From NCBI GenBank assembly GCA_016794625.1, contig JAEUGY010000084.1:51757-115756 (forward strand): 64,000 bases of DNA, written 5' to 3'. The position numbers and the translations under genes are program-made. Shown piece after piece: positions 1 to 10,500 of this stretch. How positions within the stretch are numbered: the first letter of the stretch is position 1; every line of letters starts with the position of its first letter. The stretch is from Opitutaceae bacterium (GTDB taxonomy: Bacteria > Verrucomicrobiota > Verrucomicrobiia > Opitutales > Opitutaceae). The notes under the pieces were generated by a model. The model was not told the origin of the DNA, searched no databases, and saw only the letters and a program-made list of their open reading frames with translations.

Positions 1-2587
1 GAAGGTCACGGCCGTCGATGTTCTTGTAGACGTAGCTGTGATCCGCCGGATCCGCCTTCGCACCACGATCGTCGACCCGCGCGGGCGTCACCGCCGCGAC
101 TGGGGTCGGCGTGAACCGGTACGTCCGGCCGGCCACGGTCTCGAAGTCGATGCGCCAACCCTCCGGGCTCGGGGTGCTGGTGAGGCCGGGTCCACTGAGG
201 GCATGGGGGAGAAGCAGTCGACAGGGTCGGCCGGCGGTGGACGTGATCAGCAGCGTATCCACCTTTCCGTCCCGCCAGGTCAGGTCGACCTCGAAACCTC
301 CGCGCGCCCGGAAGCCTCGCAGGCTGCCTGTCTTCCACGCGTCCGGCCGGGCGGGCAGCACGTGCAGGTGTCCGGTGTGACTCTGGAGCAGCATCTCGGC
401 GATGCCAGCCGTGCCGCCGAGATTGCCATCGATTTGGAACGGCGGGTGGGCGCACAACAGGTTGTCGTAGGTGCCGCCCGGCAGCTTCATGCCGCTGTGG
501 TTGTGGTGCGTGGTGGGCAGGAGGAGCGCGCCCAGGCTCCGGTAGGCGCGTTCTCCATCGTGAAGCCGGGCCCAGAAGTTGACCTTCCAGGCGAGGGACC
601 AGCCCGAGGCGTTGTCGCCGCGGAACTCGAGACTCTTACGCGCGGCGGCCGCGAGCTCCGGGGTGGCGAGAGGCGAAATCTGCTGGCCCGGATAGAGGGC
701 GTAGAGATGGGAAACGTGCCGGTGCTGGTCCTTGGGATCGTCGCGATCCTCCCGCCACTCCTGCAGCTGGCCCAGACGCCCGATCTTCGGCGGCAGCAGG
801 CGCGTCTGCGCCGCCTGGACCTGGCGCAGGGTGTCATCGTCCTCGCCCAGTACGCGGGCGGCGGCGAGCAGGTTGTGGAACAGGTCCCAGGCGATCTGCT
901 GGTCCATGGAGGCGCCAATCGACATGCCCCCATGCTCGGGCGAGAACGAAGGCATTGAGACGAGGTGACCCTCGAATTCGACGAGGTAGTCGAGCCAGAA
1001 GAGCGCCGCTTCCTTCATGGCGGGGTAGGCCTGACGGCGCAGGAACTCCACGTCCTGCGTGAATTCATAGTGTTCCCAAAGGTGCCGGCACAGCCAGGCG
1101 GCCCCGGCCGGGAAGTAGCCCCATTCGCCCCAGTTCACGGCGGTGTAGCCGAACGGGTTGTTCATGGTATTCACAATCCAGCCACGCGCCTGGAAGAATT
1201 CGCGGGCGGACCGCCGTCCGGGCTCACGCAGGGAGTCGATGTACTGGTGGAGCGCCCGGTGGCTCTCCGGCAGGTTCGTCGTCTCCGCCGGCCAGTACGC
1301 CATCTGCAGATTGATGTTCGTATGGTAGTCGCTCGCCCACTGGGGATCCATCTCCACGTTCCATTTGCCCTGCAGGTTGGCCGGCAGCGTGGTTTCGCGG
1401 GAACTGCTGATGAGGAGGTAGCGGCCGAACTGGAAGTAGAGTGCATCGAGTCCGGGGTCCGATGCACCCTCGGCGCGTCGGCGCAGGCGCTCGCCGGTCG
1501 GCAGCGTGACCAGGGGGGAGCTGCCGAGGGTCAGGTCCACGCGCCGGAAGAGACGCTGGTAGTCGGTCTGGTGATCGGCGAGCAGCTGCGCGTGGCCCTT
1601 GCGCGCCACGGTGGCGAGGGTTTGCGCATTCAGGGCCGCGTAGTCGCGACCGGTGTAGTCAGGGGGCTGGTTGAGGTAGCTCGAGGCGAGCGTGACGTAG
1701 ACATCGACCCGCTGGGTGCCCCGAATCCTGACCTTCTGGTCCCGGAACTCGACGCGCGTTCCCTCCGGGGTCTCAATGCGTGCGACGGCCTGGAACTTCA
1801 TTCCGTTGTTGGTGACCACGCCGTCAAGGGTGCAGACCCCGTCGGCAAAACCCATGCGATCGATCCGGTGAAACGTCTCCAGGCTCACCGCGTACTCAAG
1901 ACCGCCGGGCTGGTCGTTCTCGAAACGGAACGCGAGCACGCGGTCCGGATAGCTCGCGAAGGCTGTCCGCCGGTGCCGGGTTGAACCGGTGCGGTAGTCG
2001 ATCTCGACCACGCCGCGGTCCAGATCCAAGGCGCGACGATAGTCCGTCACCTCGCCGGCCGTGGACGTTTCCACGATCAGATCGACGGCGGTCTGGTAGG
2101 TACCGAAACCCGGAAACTGGATCTTGCCGTCCGGCGGATTGCGCACGACTGGCACATTGGCGCTGATCGGAACGGCACGCTTGGGTTTGGGCCCCACAGT
2201 GCCGAGAAAACGCTCCCGCATTAGTTTCACGGCCGCGGCCTGCTTGCCTTCCTGCAAGAGCTGGCGCACGGGTGCGAGCATGGTGTGCGCGTCCGCCCGG
2301 TTGCCGCCGCGATAATCGGGTGATTCTCCGGGTCCGCCGGCCCAGATGGTCTCTTCATTGAGCGGTATGCGTTCTACGGCGACCTGTCCGCGGATCAGCG
2401 CACCCTGGTACCCATTGCCGATCGGCAGGGTGTGCTGGTACCACGCCTCTCCCGGTTGATCGAACCACACGCTGACCTCGCGTGCGCCCGCGGGAACGAC
2501 GCCGAGGAGCGCCGTGCCGGCGAGGAACCCCGCGCGGCGAACCCCATCGCGGAACTTGCCGGTCAGGGCGGATAGAAGCGTCAACAT
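1..2587 (-). CDS. GH95 alpha-L-fucosidase, exported (3' end cut by window edge)
   Basis: This is an inverting exo-alpha-L-fucosidase that removes terminal fucose from glycans, expected in the periplasm or outside the cell. About 862 residues are visible before the frame runs off the window. An RRAGFLAG stretch at residues 17-24 followed by a hydrophobic core looks like a Tat-type or Sec signal. The (alpha/alpha)6 catalytic region carries the family residues in order: the YHTNIN motif with N424 and N426, the SFSPEHG motif with E551, and FQIDGNLGG with D720. These match the Asn, Asn, Glu and Asp of Bifidobacterium AfcA. The ATG lies 2 bp after the stop of the upstream sulfatase, so translation is probably coupled. 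Little of the protein should be missing, because GH95 enzymes are usually 750-850 aa. Confidence 0.93.
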   Translation of the reverse strand, partial: MLTLLSALTGKFRDGVRRAGFLAGTALLGVVPAGAREVSVWFDQPGEAWYQHTLPIGNGYQGALIRGQVAVERIPLNEETIWAGGPGESPDYRGGNRADAHTMLAPVRQLLQEGKQAAAVKLMRERFLGTVGPKPKRAVPISANVPVVRNPPDGKIQFPGFGTYQTAVDLIVETSTAGEVTDYRRALDLDRGVVEIDYRTGSTRHRRTAFASYPDRVLAFRFENDQPGGLEYAVSLETFHRIDRMGFADGVCTLDGVVTNNGMKFQAVARIETPEGTRVEFRDQKVRIRGTQRVDVYVTLASSYLNQPPDYTGRDYAALNAQTLATVARKGHAQLLADHQTDYQRLFRRVDLTLGSSPLVTLPTGERLRRRAEGASDPGLDALYFQFGRYLLISSSRETTLPANLQGKWNVEMDPQWASDYHTNINLQMAYWPAETTNLPESHRALHQYIDSLREPGRRSAREFFQARGWIVNTMNNPFGYTAVNWGEWGYFPAGAAWLCRHLWEHYEFTQDVEFLRRQAYPAMKEAALFWLDYLVEFEGHLVSMPSFSPEHGGMSIGASMDQQIAWDLFHNLLAAARVLGEDDDTLRQVQAAQTRLLPPKIGRLGQLQEWREDRDDPKDQHRHVSHLYALYPGQQISPLATPELAAAARKSLEFRGDNASGWSLAWKVNFWARLHDGERAYRSLGALLLPTTHHNHSGMKLPGGTYDNLLCAHPPFQIDGNLGGTAGIAEMLLQSHTGHLHVLPARPDAWKTGSLRGFRARGGFEVDLTWRDGKVDTLLITSTAGRPCRLLLPHALSGPGLTSTPSPEGWRIDFETVAGRTYRFTPTPVAAVTPARVDDRGAKADPADHSYVYKNIDGRDL

Positions 2588-2589
2588 GC

Positions 2590-4158
2590 TCAGGGTGCCG
2601 TCTGGGCAGGCGGAGTTTTGGCGGGCTGTCCGGTGCGGGTGGAATAGAGGGTGACGTCTCCCGTGTTGGGCTGCGGTCTTCCCGGGGTGCTGCGGCCGTC
2701 GGCGATGATGCGTTCCATCTTCTGCGTCAGCCGGGCCACGACCTCGGGGTGTTCGGCCGCCAGGTTGCGGCTTTCACCGATATCCTGGGAGAGATCGTAG
2801 AGCTGCACGCGCGGCAGCAGGGCCGCGGCGGCGCTGCCGGGTTTGGGATCGCTCCAGCCGCCCGAGTCGGCGGCGAAAATCAGTTTCCACTGTTCAGACC
2901 GGAGGGAGAGCGCGCCAAAAATGGCGCTGTGCACGAGCGAGTCGCGCAAGGGCTGCTCCGTGCGGCCGGCAAAGGCGGGGTACTGGCTGACACTGTCCTC
3001 CGCCATCGTGTCGGGCAGGGTCTGCCCGAGCATGTCCGCACAGGTGGCAAACAGATCCTGCAGGCCGGTGAGCTGATGGCTGATGCTGCCGGCCTTCACC
3101 CGAGCAGGCCAGCGGACGAGGTACGGGACGCGGTGGCCTCCCTCCCAGATGTCGGATTTCGTTCCGCGAAAGGTGTGACTCGGATTGTGCTGGCGGGCGA
3201 GCAGCTCTGCATAGTTGGCGGAGGGGGAGCACCCATTGTCGCTCGTCACGATGACCAGGGTGTTCTCCGCGAGTCCGTGACGGTCGAGCGCCGCGAGGAC
3301 CTGGCCCACGACGGCGTCCGTTTGCATGACAAAGTCGGCGTACGCATTCAGACCGCTCTTTCCCTTCCATTCCGCGGTTGGAAGGATGGGAGTATGGGGC
3401 GAGGTGAGCGGCAGGTAGAGGAAGAAGGGTTGGCCCTGTTTCGCGGCCGGCGCGCGCGCGCCGATGTACTCCACCGCCTTGGCGGTCACGACAGGTATGA
3501 CGTCGATCGCCTCGAAGTTTAACCCGGCCGGACCCTTGCGGAACCACTCCTTCTCCACCGTGGGAATTTCGGTGGCCCGGTCGTTTTCGATGAAAATGTA
3601 GGGCGCCATGTCCAGCGAGGCGCTGATGCCGAAGAAGGTATCGAAGCCGACCGCTGTCGGGCCGCCCTCGATCGGCCGGGTGTAGTCGACCTTTTTCGGA
3701 TTCGCGGAGCTGCCAGGGGCGGTGCCGTCGTTCTGGGTCCAGTTCAGGCCGAGGTGCCATTTGCCGAAGCAGGCGGTGGCGTAACCGTTTTCGCGCAGGA
3801 AGGAGGCGACGGTGGCCCGGCCGGGTTCGATCAGGCGCGGGGAGTAACCGTTGAGCACGCCGTGCTTCATCCGGGAGCGCCAGTTGTAGCGGCCGGTCAG
3901 CAGGCTGTAGCGGCTGGGTGTGCAGACTGCGGAACTGGAATGCGCGTCCGTGAAGACCATGCCCTCGCGGCCGACGCGGTCGATGTGAGGGGTCGGGATC
4001 TTGCCCTGCGGATTCAGGTAGGCGACGTCCCCGTATCCGAGATCATCGCACAGGATGTAGATAAGGTTGGGTCGTTCCGGTGCGCGGGCGCCGGCCGCGG
4101 ACAAGGCGCAGGTGACCAGGGCCAGGCCGCAGACAAGGGAGGAAAAAAGCGAAGACAT
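2590..4158 (-). CDS. S1 family sulfatase, secreted
   Basis: This type I sulfatase hydrolyses sulfate esters, most likely on a polysaccharide or oligosaccharide. The protein has 522 aa with a cleavable signal peptide (residues 1-26). The metal-binding CDDLGYGD lies at 37-44. The sulfatase signature C79-T-P-S-R83 carries the cysteine that must be oxidised to formylglycine. A further LVIVTSDNG metal-site motif is present in the C-terminal half. The gene sits between the beta-helix gene (24 bp gap upstream) and the GH95 gene (2 bp gap downstream). That context implies desulfation of the fucosidase substrate. No maturation enzyme with the needed cysteines or Fe-S motifs is seen in the window. The S1 subfamily cannot be assigned by eye. 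Confidence 0.92.
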   Translation of the reverse strand: MSSLFSSLVCGLALVTCALSAAGARAPERPNLIYILCDDLGYGDVAYLNPQGKIPTPHIDRVGREGMVFTDAHSSSAVCTPSRYSLLTGRYNWRSRMKHGVLNGYSPRLIEPGRATVASFLRENGYATACFGKWHLGLNWTQNDGTAPGSSANPKKVDYTRPIEGGPTAVGFDTFFGISASLDMAPYIFIENDRATEIPTVEKEWFRKGPAGLNFEAIDVIPVVTAKAVEYIGARAPAAKQGQPFFLYLPLTSPHTPILPTAEWKGKSGLNAYADFVMQTDAVVGQVLAALDRHGLAENTLVIVTSDNGCSPSANYAELLARQHNPSHTFRGTKSDIWEGGHRVPYLVRWPARVKAGSISHQLTGLQDLFATCADMLGQTLPDTMAEDSVSQYPAFAGRTEQPLRDSLVHSAIFGALSLRSEQWKLIFAADSGGWSDPKPGSAAAALLPRVQLYDLSQDIGESRNLAAEHPEVVARLTQKMERIIADGRSTPGRPQPNTGDVTLYSTRTGQPAKTPPAQTAP

Positions 4159-4182
4159 GGTAAGGGGAAACGGAGGGGAGGA

Positions 4183-5868
4183 TCACCGCAGTTCGATCGC
4201 GCCGAGATCGGGCCGACCGACGAGGGCCTGGCCGAGGATGTCGTGTGGCGGGCGCAAGCCAAGCGTCAGCCCCACCTCATCGCCCGGCAGCGCCTCGATC
4301 GGCAGGCCGCGGTCCTGCACGAGCGAGCGGTTTCCAGGTGTGTAGTCGGCCAGTTCAAGACCGCCCCCCCGGAGAAACTCCGGATCTCCGATGAACGGCG
4401 CCTGATCCCGCAGTTCCAGCTCGGCCGGCCAGTTTTCGGCGCGGAGAAAAAGGTTGTGGGCGAAGAGGGTCCGCGGCAACGAGCCGGATTTGGCGTCGTC
4501 GGGCTTGAATTGATCGCCCTTCACCCTCCGGCTTTCGCCCATAATGTAGAAGATGTTGTTCGCGATCAGCACTCCGTCCGCGGTCGGTGCGATGGCCATC
4601 TTGGCGACCAGATCCGCGCGGACGTAGATCGTATTGTTGTAGAAATAGGTGTTGGTCGGGCCGGTGCGCTTTCCCTGGCCCACGTAACCACTCAGCCAGA
4701 ACGTCTTTCCTTCCTGCAGGGCGCCTTGCTTTCCCTTGATCCGGTGACCGTCGTTGACGCTGATGTTGTAGCGGTAGGCGCAATTGTGGTTGTTGCCCAG
4801 GATCTCGCAGAACCCGCCGGCGTTGCCGGCGCTGAGATTGTACTGCACAACCACGTTGCGGCAATGGTAGTCGATGTGCACGCCGGCGGAGTCACCCGGA
4901 CCGTTGGCGTTGAGAAAGCGGCTCTTTTCGATCACCACATCCCGGGTCGACCAGGTCCACAGCCCGCTGCCCCGGGCCCAGTTTCGCGAATCGCGCGCGC
5001 TGCCGGAACCGTCGACGTGCAACTGCGAGAAGTGCCCGCCGCGCACCCCGGACATCTGCACGCCTGGGCCACCGACGTGGAGGATGGTCACACGCTCCAC
5101 CTTCACGGACTGGATGCTGTCGGCCGGGCCGGTGAATTTCAGGCCCGTGTGGTTCACGTGTTCGATCCGGCAGTCCGTGACGGTGATGCCACGCATGCGG
5201 GCCTCGGGTGAGCTGACGATGAAGCGAATGCCCCAGCCGTAGGGAAGGGTGCCGTTCGCCGTGTTCACGTCCCCGGGTGGGCGCACAAACCCGGGCTCCG
5301 CAAACGAGACTTCATAGACGTGCAGACGGGAGAGTTCCACGCCCTCGTACTCGCCGGGGGCCAGCGCCTCGATCAAGACGCCGCAGCGCATCTTTGCGGA
5401 CGTGGATGGCCCGGGAGCCATGCCCCCGCCGTCGGCGGTGAGCGCGAGGTCCTGGACCTGGACGTGCTGGCTGTTTTTCAAATGCACCGCCGCCACCTGA
5501 CCGCGGCCATCGATGAGGGGCCGGGCCGTGGGTGCACCCGGGGTTGTCGCGTAGCTGGCGAAGACGATGGGCTTTTCGGCGGTTCCGGCGAGGCCGTCAC
5601 CGGCCAACTGTCCCGTGAAACGCTCTCCGCTGGCCAGCAGCACGCGGTCTCCGGGTTGGAGCCGCTGGGCGTTGACCCGACCGAGGGTTTGCCACGGAGC
5701 GCCGGCGCGGGTACCCGCGTTGCGGTCGTCGCCGTTCGTGGCATGGACATAGTAGGTCTCGGCCTCGGCGGTCGCGACGCCGAAGAGGAGCCAGATCGTC
5801 GCCCAGCCGAGGTTGAAGGTGCGGTGGGCGCGCCGAAGGCAACCCGCGGACGTAGGACAAAGACTCAT
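4183..5868 (-). CDS. secreted right-handed parallel beta-helix protein, possible glycosidase or lyase
   Basis: The 561-aa exported protein begins with a long signal region (about residues 1-37). It then shows YYVHATNGDDRNAGT, the start usual for the DUF1565/pectate-lyase-like superhelix fold. The middle has the short hydrophobic and Asn-rich turns of a beta-helix (for example VVVQYNLSAGN, YRYNISVND and TYFYNNTIY). GH141 enzymes (fucosidase or xylanase) and several polysaccharide lyase families start the same way. I infer a carbohydrate-active role but cannot name catalytic residues. The ATG overlaps the stop of the upstream sulfatase by 4 bases (ATGA), so the two are co-translated. Position between two sulfatases and before GH95 suggests action on a sulfated, fucose-containing polymer. 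Confidence 0.85.
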   Translation of the reverse strand: MSLCPTSAGCLRRAHRTFNLGWATIWLLFGVATAEAETYYVHATNGDDRNAGTRAGAPWQTLGRVNAQRLQPGDRVLLASGERFTGQLAGDGLAGTAEKPIVFASYATTPGAPTARPLIDGRGQVAAVHLKNSQHVQVQDLALTADGGGMAPGPSTSAKMRCGVLIEALAPGEYEGVELSRLHVYEVSFAEPGFVRPPGDVNTANGTLPYGWGIRFIVSSPEARMRGITVTDCRIEHVNHTGLKFTGPADSIQSVKVERVTILHVGGPGVQMSGVRGGHFSQLHVDGSGSARDSRNWARGSGLWTWSTRDVVIEKSRFLNANGPGDSAGVHIDYHCRNVVVQYNLSAGNAGGFCEILGNNHNCAYRYNISVNDGHRIKGKQGALQEGKTFWLSGYVGQGKRTGPTNTYFYNNTIYVRADLVAKMAIAPTADGVLIANNIFYIMGESRRVKGDQFKPDDAKSGSLPRTLFAHNLFLRAENWPAELELRDQAPFIGDPEFLRGGGLELADYTPGNRSLVQDRGLPIEALPGDEVGLTLGLRPPHDILGQALVGRPDLGAIELR

Positions 5869-7448
5869 GGCTGCGAGGTACGGGTGTGGGTCTGCGTCAG
5901 GCGTTGCAGGCGGTTCTGCAGCGCGGATGCCTTGTCCGGGTGGAGGGCGAGCACGTTGGTCAACTCACCCGGGTCCGCGGCGAGGTTGAAGAGCAAAGGC
6001 TCGGTGATGCGGTTGGCGGAAAACCGCGTATCCGACGGATTGGCACCGGAGCCCTGACCGGACACGGGTTTGGAGGCGTTGGCGGGGATGTATTTCCAGT
6101 CACCTTCGCGCAGGGCCAGGGTATTGGACAGACCGTGCAGCACGGTGTGATCGCGGAGATTCCGCTCGGTCCGGCCGAGCAGCACCGCCGACAGGTCCAG
6201 GCTGTCGGTGTTGGACTCCATGGGTTGCGTGACTCCGCTGATCGTGGCGAGGGTTGCGGGCAGGTCGACCAGGCTGAAGAGCTGGTCGCTGACCCGCGGG
6301 GCGATCTGGCCGGGCCAGCGGGCGATCAGCGGGACGCGACAAGCGCCTTCATAGACGAGGTACTTCGCTCCGCGCAGGTCGCCGGCGGGTCGATGTCCGT
6401 GGGAATCCTCGACCGAACCGTCGCGGTAGCCATCAAAGAAGATCGGGCCATTGTCACTGGTGAAGATCACCAGCGTGTTTTCGGCCAGGTTCAGCCGGTC
6501 GAGCGCGCGGAGGATTTCTCCGGCCGCCCAGTCGAGTTGCTGGATGACATCGCCCCGCACGCCCGTCTGGCTGGTGCCGACAAACGGCGGTTCCGCGACC
6601 CGCGGCACGTGGGGTTCGAAGAAGCCGACATAGAGGAAGAACGGCTGATGCTGATGGGCTTCGAGGTAGGCGGTGGATTTTTGCACCACGGTGGTGGCGA
6701 GTTCCTCGTCGCGGAAGCGCGCCGCCGTGCCTCCGCGCATGTAGCCGATGCGACTGATGCCATGGATGATGGTGCCGGAGTGCTGGGCATCGGCTCCTTG
6801 TTTGAGCAGGTCCGGACGATCGATGCCATTGGGCTCGACGCGGAAGTCCTGCCGGTAGCTGACCTCGATCGGATCGGCCGGATCGAGACCGACGACCCGA
6901 TGATTCTCCACCCAGACCGAGGGCACGCGATCCACCGTCGCCGGAATGATGTGACTATAATCGAAGCCAATCTCCAGCGGGCCCGGCTTGATGTCCCGAT
7001 TGAAATCCACCGGTACCATCCCATCGCCCAGCCCCAGATGCCATTTACCGACCACGCCGGTGTGGTAGCCGGCTTCGCGCAACAGGGCCGGCAGCGTGCG
7101 CCGGCCCGGTGTGATGCATAGCGGTGCATCCCCGTCGAGGATACCGGTCTTCTTGGTGGTCGCCCGCCAGGCGTATTCCCCGGTCAGGATCGCGTAGCGC
7201 GTGGGCGTGCAGGTCGACGACGGGGCGTAGCCCTGCGTGAAGCGCACCCCCTGTTGCGCCATCCGGTCGAGGTGGGGAGTCTTGATGCGGGTGGCGCCAT
7301 AACTGCCGAGATCGCCAAAGCCCAGATCGTCCGCGACCATCAGCACAATGTTCGGCCGGCGGGCGGGAGGCGCGTTCTGACTGCAGACGGTGGAGGCGAG
7401 ACCCAGCGCGAGAGCCAGGACGCGGGACAGGAAGGGAAGGGAGATCAT
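5865..7448 (-). CDS. S1 family sulfatase, secreted
   Basis: This is a second sulfatase of the operon, 527 aa from the ATG at 7448. That start puts a normal signal peptide (ISLPFLSRVLALALGLAST) at the N-terminus. An in-frame extension upstream to 7655 is Arg/Ser-rich, has no signal character and was discarded. The metal-binding motif VADDLGFGDLGSYG lies at about residues 38-51. The maturation motif is C80-T-P-T-R84, with Thr instead of the usual Ser at the fourth position. LVIFTSDNGP and GKWHLG motifs follow. Sequence differs clearly from the sulfatase at 2590-4158, so the two probably attack different sulfate positions. It overlaps the beta-helix gene by 4 bases and starts 136 bp after the TonB receptor stop. 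Confidence 0.92.
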   Translation of the reverse strand: MISLPFLSRVLALALGLASTVCSQNAPPARRPNIVLMVADDLGFGDLGSYGATRIKTPHLDRMAQQGVRFTQGYAPSSTCTPTRYAILTGEYAWRATTKKTGILDGDAPLCITPGRRTLPALLREAGYHTGVVGKWHLGLGDGMVPVDFNRDIKPGPLEIGFDYSHIIPATVDRVPSVWVENHRVVGLDPADPIEVSYRQDFRVEPNGIDRPDLLKQGADAQHSGTIIHGISRIGYMRGGTAARFRDEELATTVVQKSTAYLEAHQHQPFFLYVGFFEPHVPRVAEPPFVGTSQTGVRGDVIQQLDWAAGEILRALDRLNLAENTLVIFTSDNGPIFFDGYRDGSVEDSHGHRPAGDLRGAKYLVYEGACRVPLIARWPGQIAPRVSDQLFSLVDLPATLATISGVTQPMESNTDSLDLSAVLLGRTERNLRDHTVLHGLSNTLALREGDWKYIPANASKPVSGQGSGANPSDTRFSANRITEPLLFNLAADPGELTNVLALHPDKASALQNRLQRLTQTHTRTSQP

Positions 7449-7584
7449 GCGGCGGTGATGGGTTGAGGGCGCTCCGGGCAGGCGGGTCGAGACGGCGCCC
7501 CGCGGCACGGGGGCACGTTGCGACCGCACCCGACTTTCGTGACGCAGGGCAGGGATGGACGAGGCGCGGACGCTGACGATGGAA

Positions 7585-10500
7585 TCAGAACTGGAACGTG
7601 CTCGTGAGCAGCCACGCCTTTTCCGGCGGGATGCGCACGGCGCCGGGGGTGCCATCGAAATTGGCGGTCACGACGATGAGCTCGTCGTCGCCGACCAGGT
7701 TGCGCATGTTCAGCTGCACCGACCACTTGAGCCGCCGCCCCATCAATTTCGCACTGCGGAAACCGATGAAGGCGTCGCCACGAAAATCGTTCTGGCCAAA
7801 GTACGGTTTGGTCAGATCGGCGACCTGCTGGCCGTTCGGGCCGGCGATGTAGGGGTAGCCGACCACGGCGCGATCCTGCCACCGCAGAGCGCCGCCGACA
7901 AAGAGGCCCTTCAGCCTCCGCGCGGAGAAGTCGTAACGATTCACGAGGCTCCAGCGCCACTTGACCAACTCCGGACTGGCCGTGCCCGCGGTGCGCTCGG
8001 CGATTTCCAGCGGAACCACCACGGAACTACGGAAGGTGCCGACCCACGCCTCAGGCGCCTGGCCAGGCTGACGGGAACCGCTCAGCAACTGCGGATTGGC
8101 TTTGGCGAGGTTGGCGAGCAGCTCGTCGACGTAGGCGCGAATGTCGGCTCCGGTCCGGGATTTGACCGTTTCGGTTTTCGATGCGTTGAAGGCGAGCCGC
8201 CAGTTCTTGGTCAGGTTCAGCACGGCCTCAAGTTCGAGCCCCTTGGCCACATAATCCGTTGTGGCGGCGGCGTTGGTGATGGATTCACGCTCCAGGGTGT
8301 AGGAGCCGTCCGCGGCGCGCACCATCCGGGGATTGAAGTTGAAGGCATCGCCGATCCGCAGCCCGGCCGGCAGCGCCTTGAAGTGGGCCAGCGCGGCGTC
8401 CGTGAAGTTGGCGAAGCTCGAGTAGCCCCAGGCGGACGTCGCCAGGTTGTTCGCATCGGCCGCCAGCAGGTAGTCGATGATCGTGTAGGACGAATTGATC
8501 GCGGCGACCGCGGAGAGCGAGCTGTCCGTTGCGTTCTTGGCTTTCGTCTCGTACCAGTTGAGACGCAGATCGAGGCGACGGTTCAGGGCGGTGATCATGA
8601 CGCCGTACTCGGTCGTATCGCCGGCGGGCGTACCGATCTCCTCGTTGAAGACATTGCGCCGCTGGCCGGAGGGCGTGAAGTTTTTCGAGGTGTTCCAGTA
8701 GACGCGCAGATTGGAGTCGAACGGAAGCCGGGATTGGATGCGATCCGGCAGGACGCCGACCAGGCTGATCGAGGGACTGTTCTGGACGTTGCGGGACGAA
8801 GGGGAAGCGGGCAGGATGAGCGTGCCGAGATCGACGTTGCCGTCGGTGAGCGTTACCGGGTCGGCTGCCGTGTAGTTCGTATCGCTATCCCGGCGCCATC
8901 CGACCATCGAGATGAGGTGACGGTCCAGCCAGTAGCTCTGCAGGCTGAGCGCCTGGGACTCCAGTTCGCCCCGTTGCATGCCTGCGCCTTTCACAATCTG
9001 ACCGATGGTGAGCGGCACCACTTCGAAGGCGTTTTTCGCGGGGTTGAAGAGCGAAATGTTAAACGTCTCCCCCGGGCCCGGCAGTTGTGCGGTGATGGGT
9101 GACAGCCGCAGTTGCGATGCGCTGCTCAGACCGGAGGCGGTCGGTCCGAGATAGATCATGCCGCGGGCGTTGCGTGCGAACAGCCCGGGGTTGGCGAGCA
9201 GCGAGTTGAGATTCAGCGCCGGGTTGGTGGTGATCCAAGGGCTGTTGTAGAGCAGACTTTTGCGCTTCGACGTCGAAGAGGTGGCGAGACCCGTCAGCGT
9301 GTGGCTGCCGAGAATCCGGCCCAGACGGGAGCGGGACTTGCTGAAATCGTGCGTGTAGAACGCGGTGGCCCGCCAGGATTGATTGAGCGTCTCCAGGTTG
9401 CGCAGCCCATTGATGTCCTGGGTGACAATGAAGGGACGGCCGTAGTTGGGATTCACCTGCCCGTTCGAGTGGAGCTGGGTGATGTCGATCTTGATCTGCA
9501 CGTCGCTGCCGACGAACGGGATGTTGTTGCGGCGCTCGTAATCTTGATAGTCGACGGCTAGTTCCACGCCCGCCTTGCCATCCCAGAACAGCTGTTCCAG
9601 GCGCACGTTGTTGGCGCTGAACTTGTGCTTCACAAAGTCGAAGGCGCCGGTGAGCAGGTTCTCACGGAAGTCGAAGATCTCCCGGTCGGCTTCCGTCATG
9701 CGCACGAGCGCGATGGTGTTCAGACCCCCGCGCAGAGAATTGGTCGCCTGGTAGGTGCGATTGACCGGAACGATCGAGCCGGGAACGGCGTTGACCGTGC
9801 CCTGCATGCCCTGGACGTTTTGGAAGCCGGCGGTGGTGTAGCCCAGTTGGGCGCCCACCTGATTCGGCTGATTGTAGAAGACCGTGTAGTTTTTAAAGAA
9901 GGCGTTGGCGTGCGTGAGCGCGGTCGCGCCGATCACCGCACCCGTTTGGTTGGAATAGACATTGGTCACGCCGTTGAACCGCGGTTGATTGTCGATCCAG
10001 TAGGACGCGAAGCCGTTGACGGGCGGGATCGGATTGGGCGGGGTGCCCTCCACCGTGCCCGTCTCGTAGTTGGTGCGAAAAGTCGTATCGCCCAGAAATT
10101 GCCCCCGTTCGCCCTTGCGGATCCGCCACGTCAGCGTGCCGTACAGGCGTTGGTCCTGCATGGAGGCCGGCTCCTGATTGTACTGCAGGTCCTCGTTGAG
10201 CAGCACCAGTCGGGCGCTCAGCCGGTTGGGAATGAGGACTTTGTTGAATTCCAAGGTCTGCCGATGCGCGCCGTTGGACCCGATGCGGGCGGTGATCTCG
10301 GTGCGATCCTTGAAGGTGGCCGTTTTCAGCCCCCGATCAATCACGCCGCCCGGTGAACCTGCGCCCGCGAGGATGGCATTCGGACCCCGGCTGATGGTCA
10401 GGGCGCTGGAGTTGTACTGGTTGAAAGGGATGTCCGTGGCAAAGTAGTCCCGGGTGTTCGTCACCTTCGCCAGACCGCGAACCCGGTTGTTGTCGGAAGG

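Noticed and set aside
7449..7655. N-terminal extension of the 5865-7448 sulfatase to 7655
   Set aside because: The added residues are Arg/Ser-rich with no signal character, and the internal ATG directly precedes a good signal peptide.
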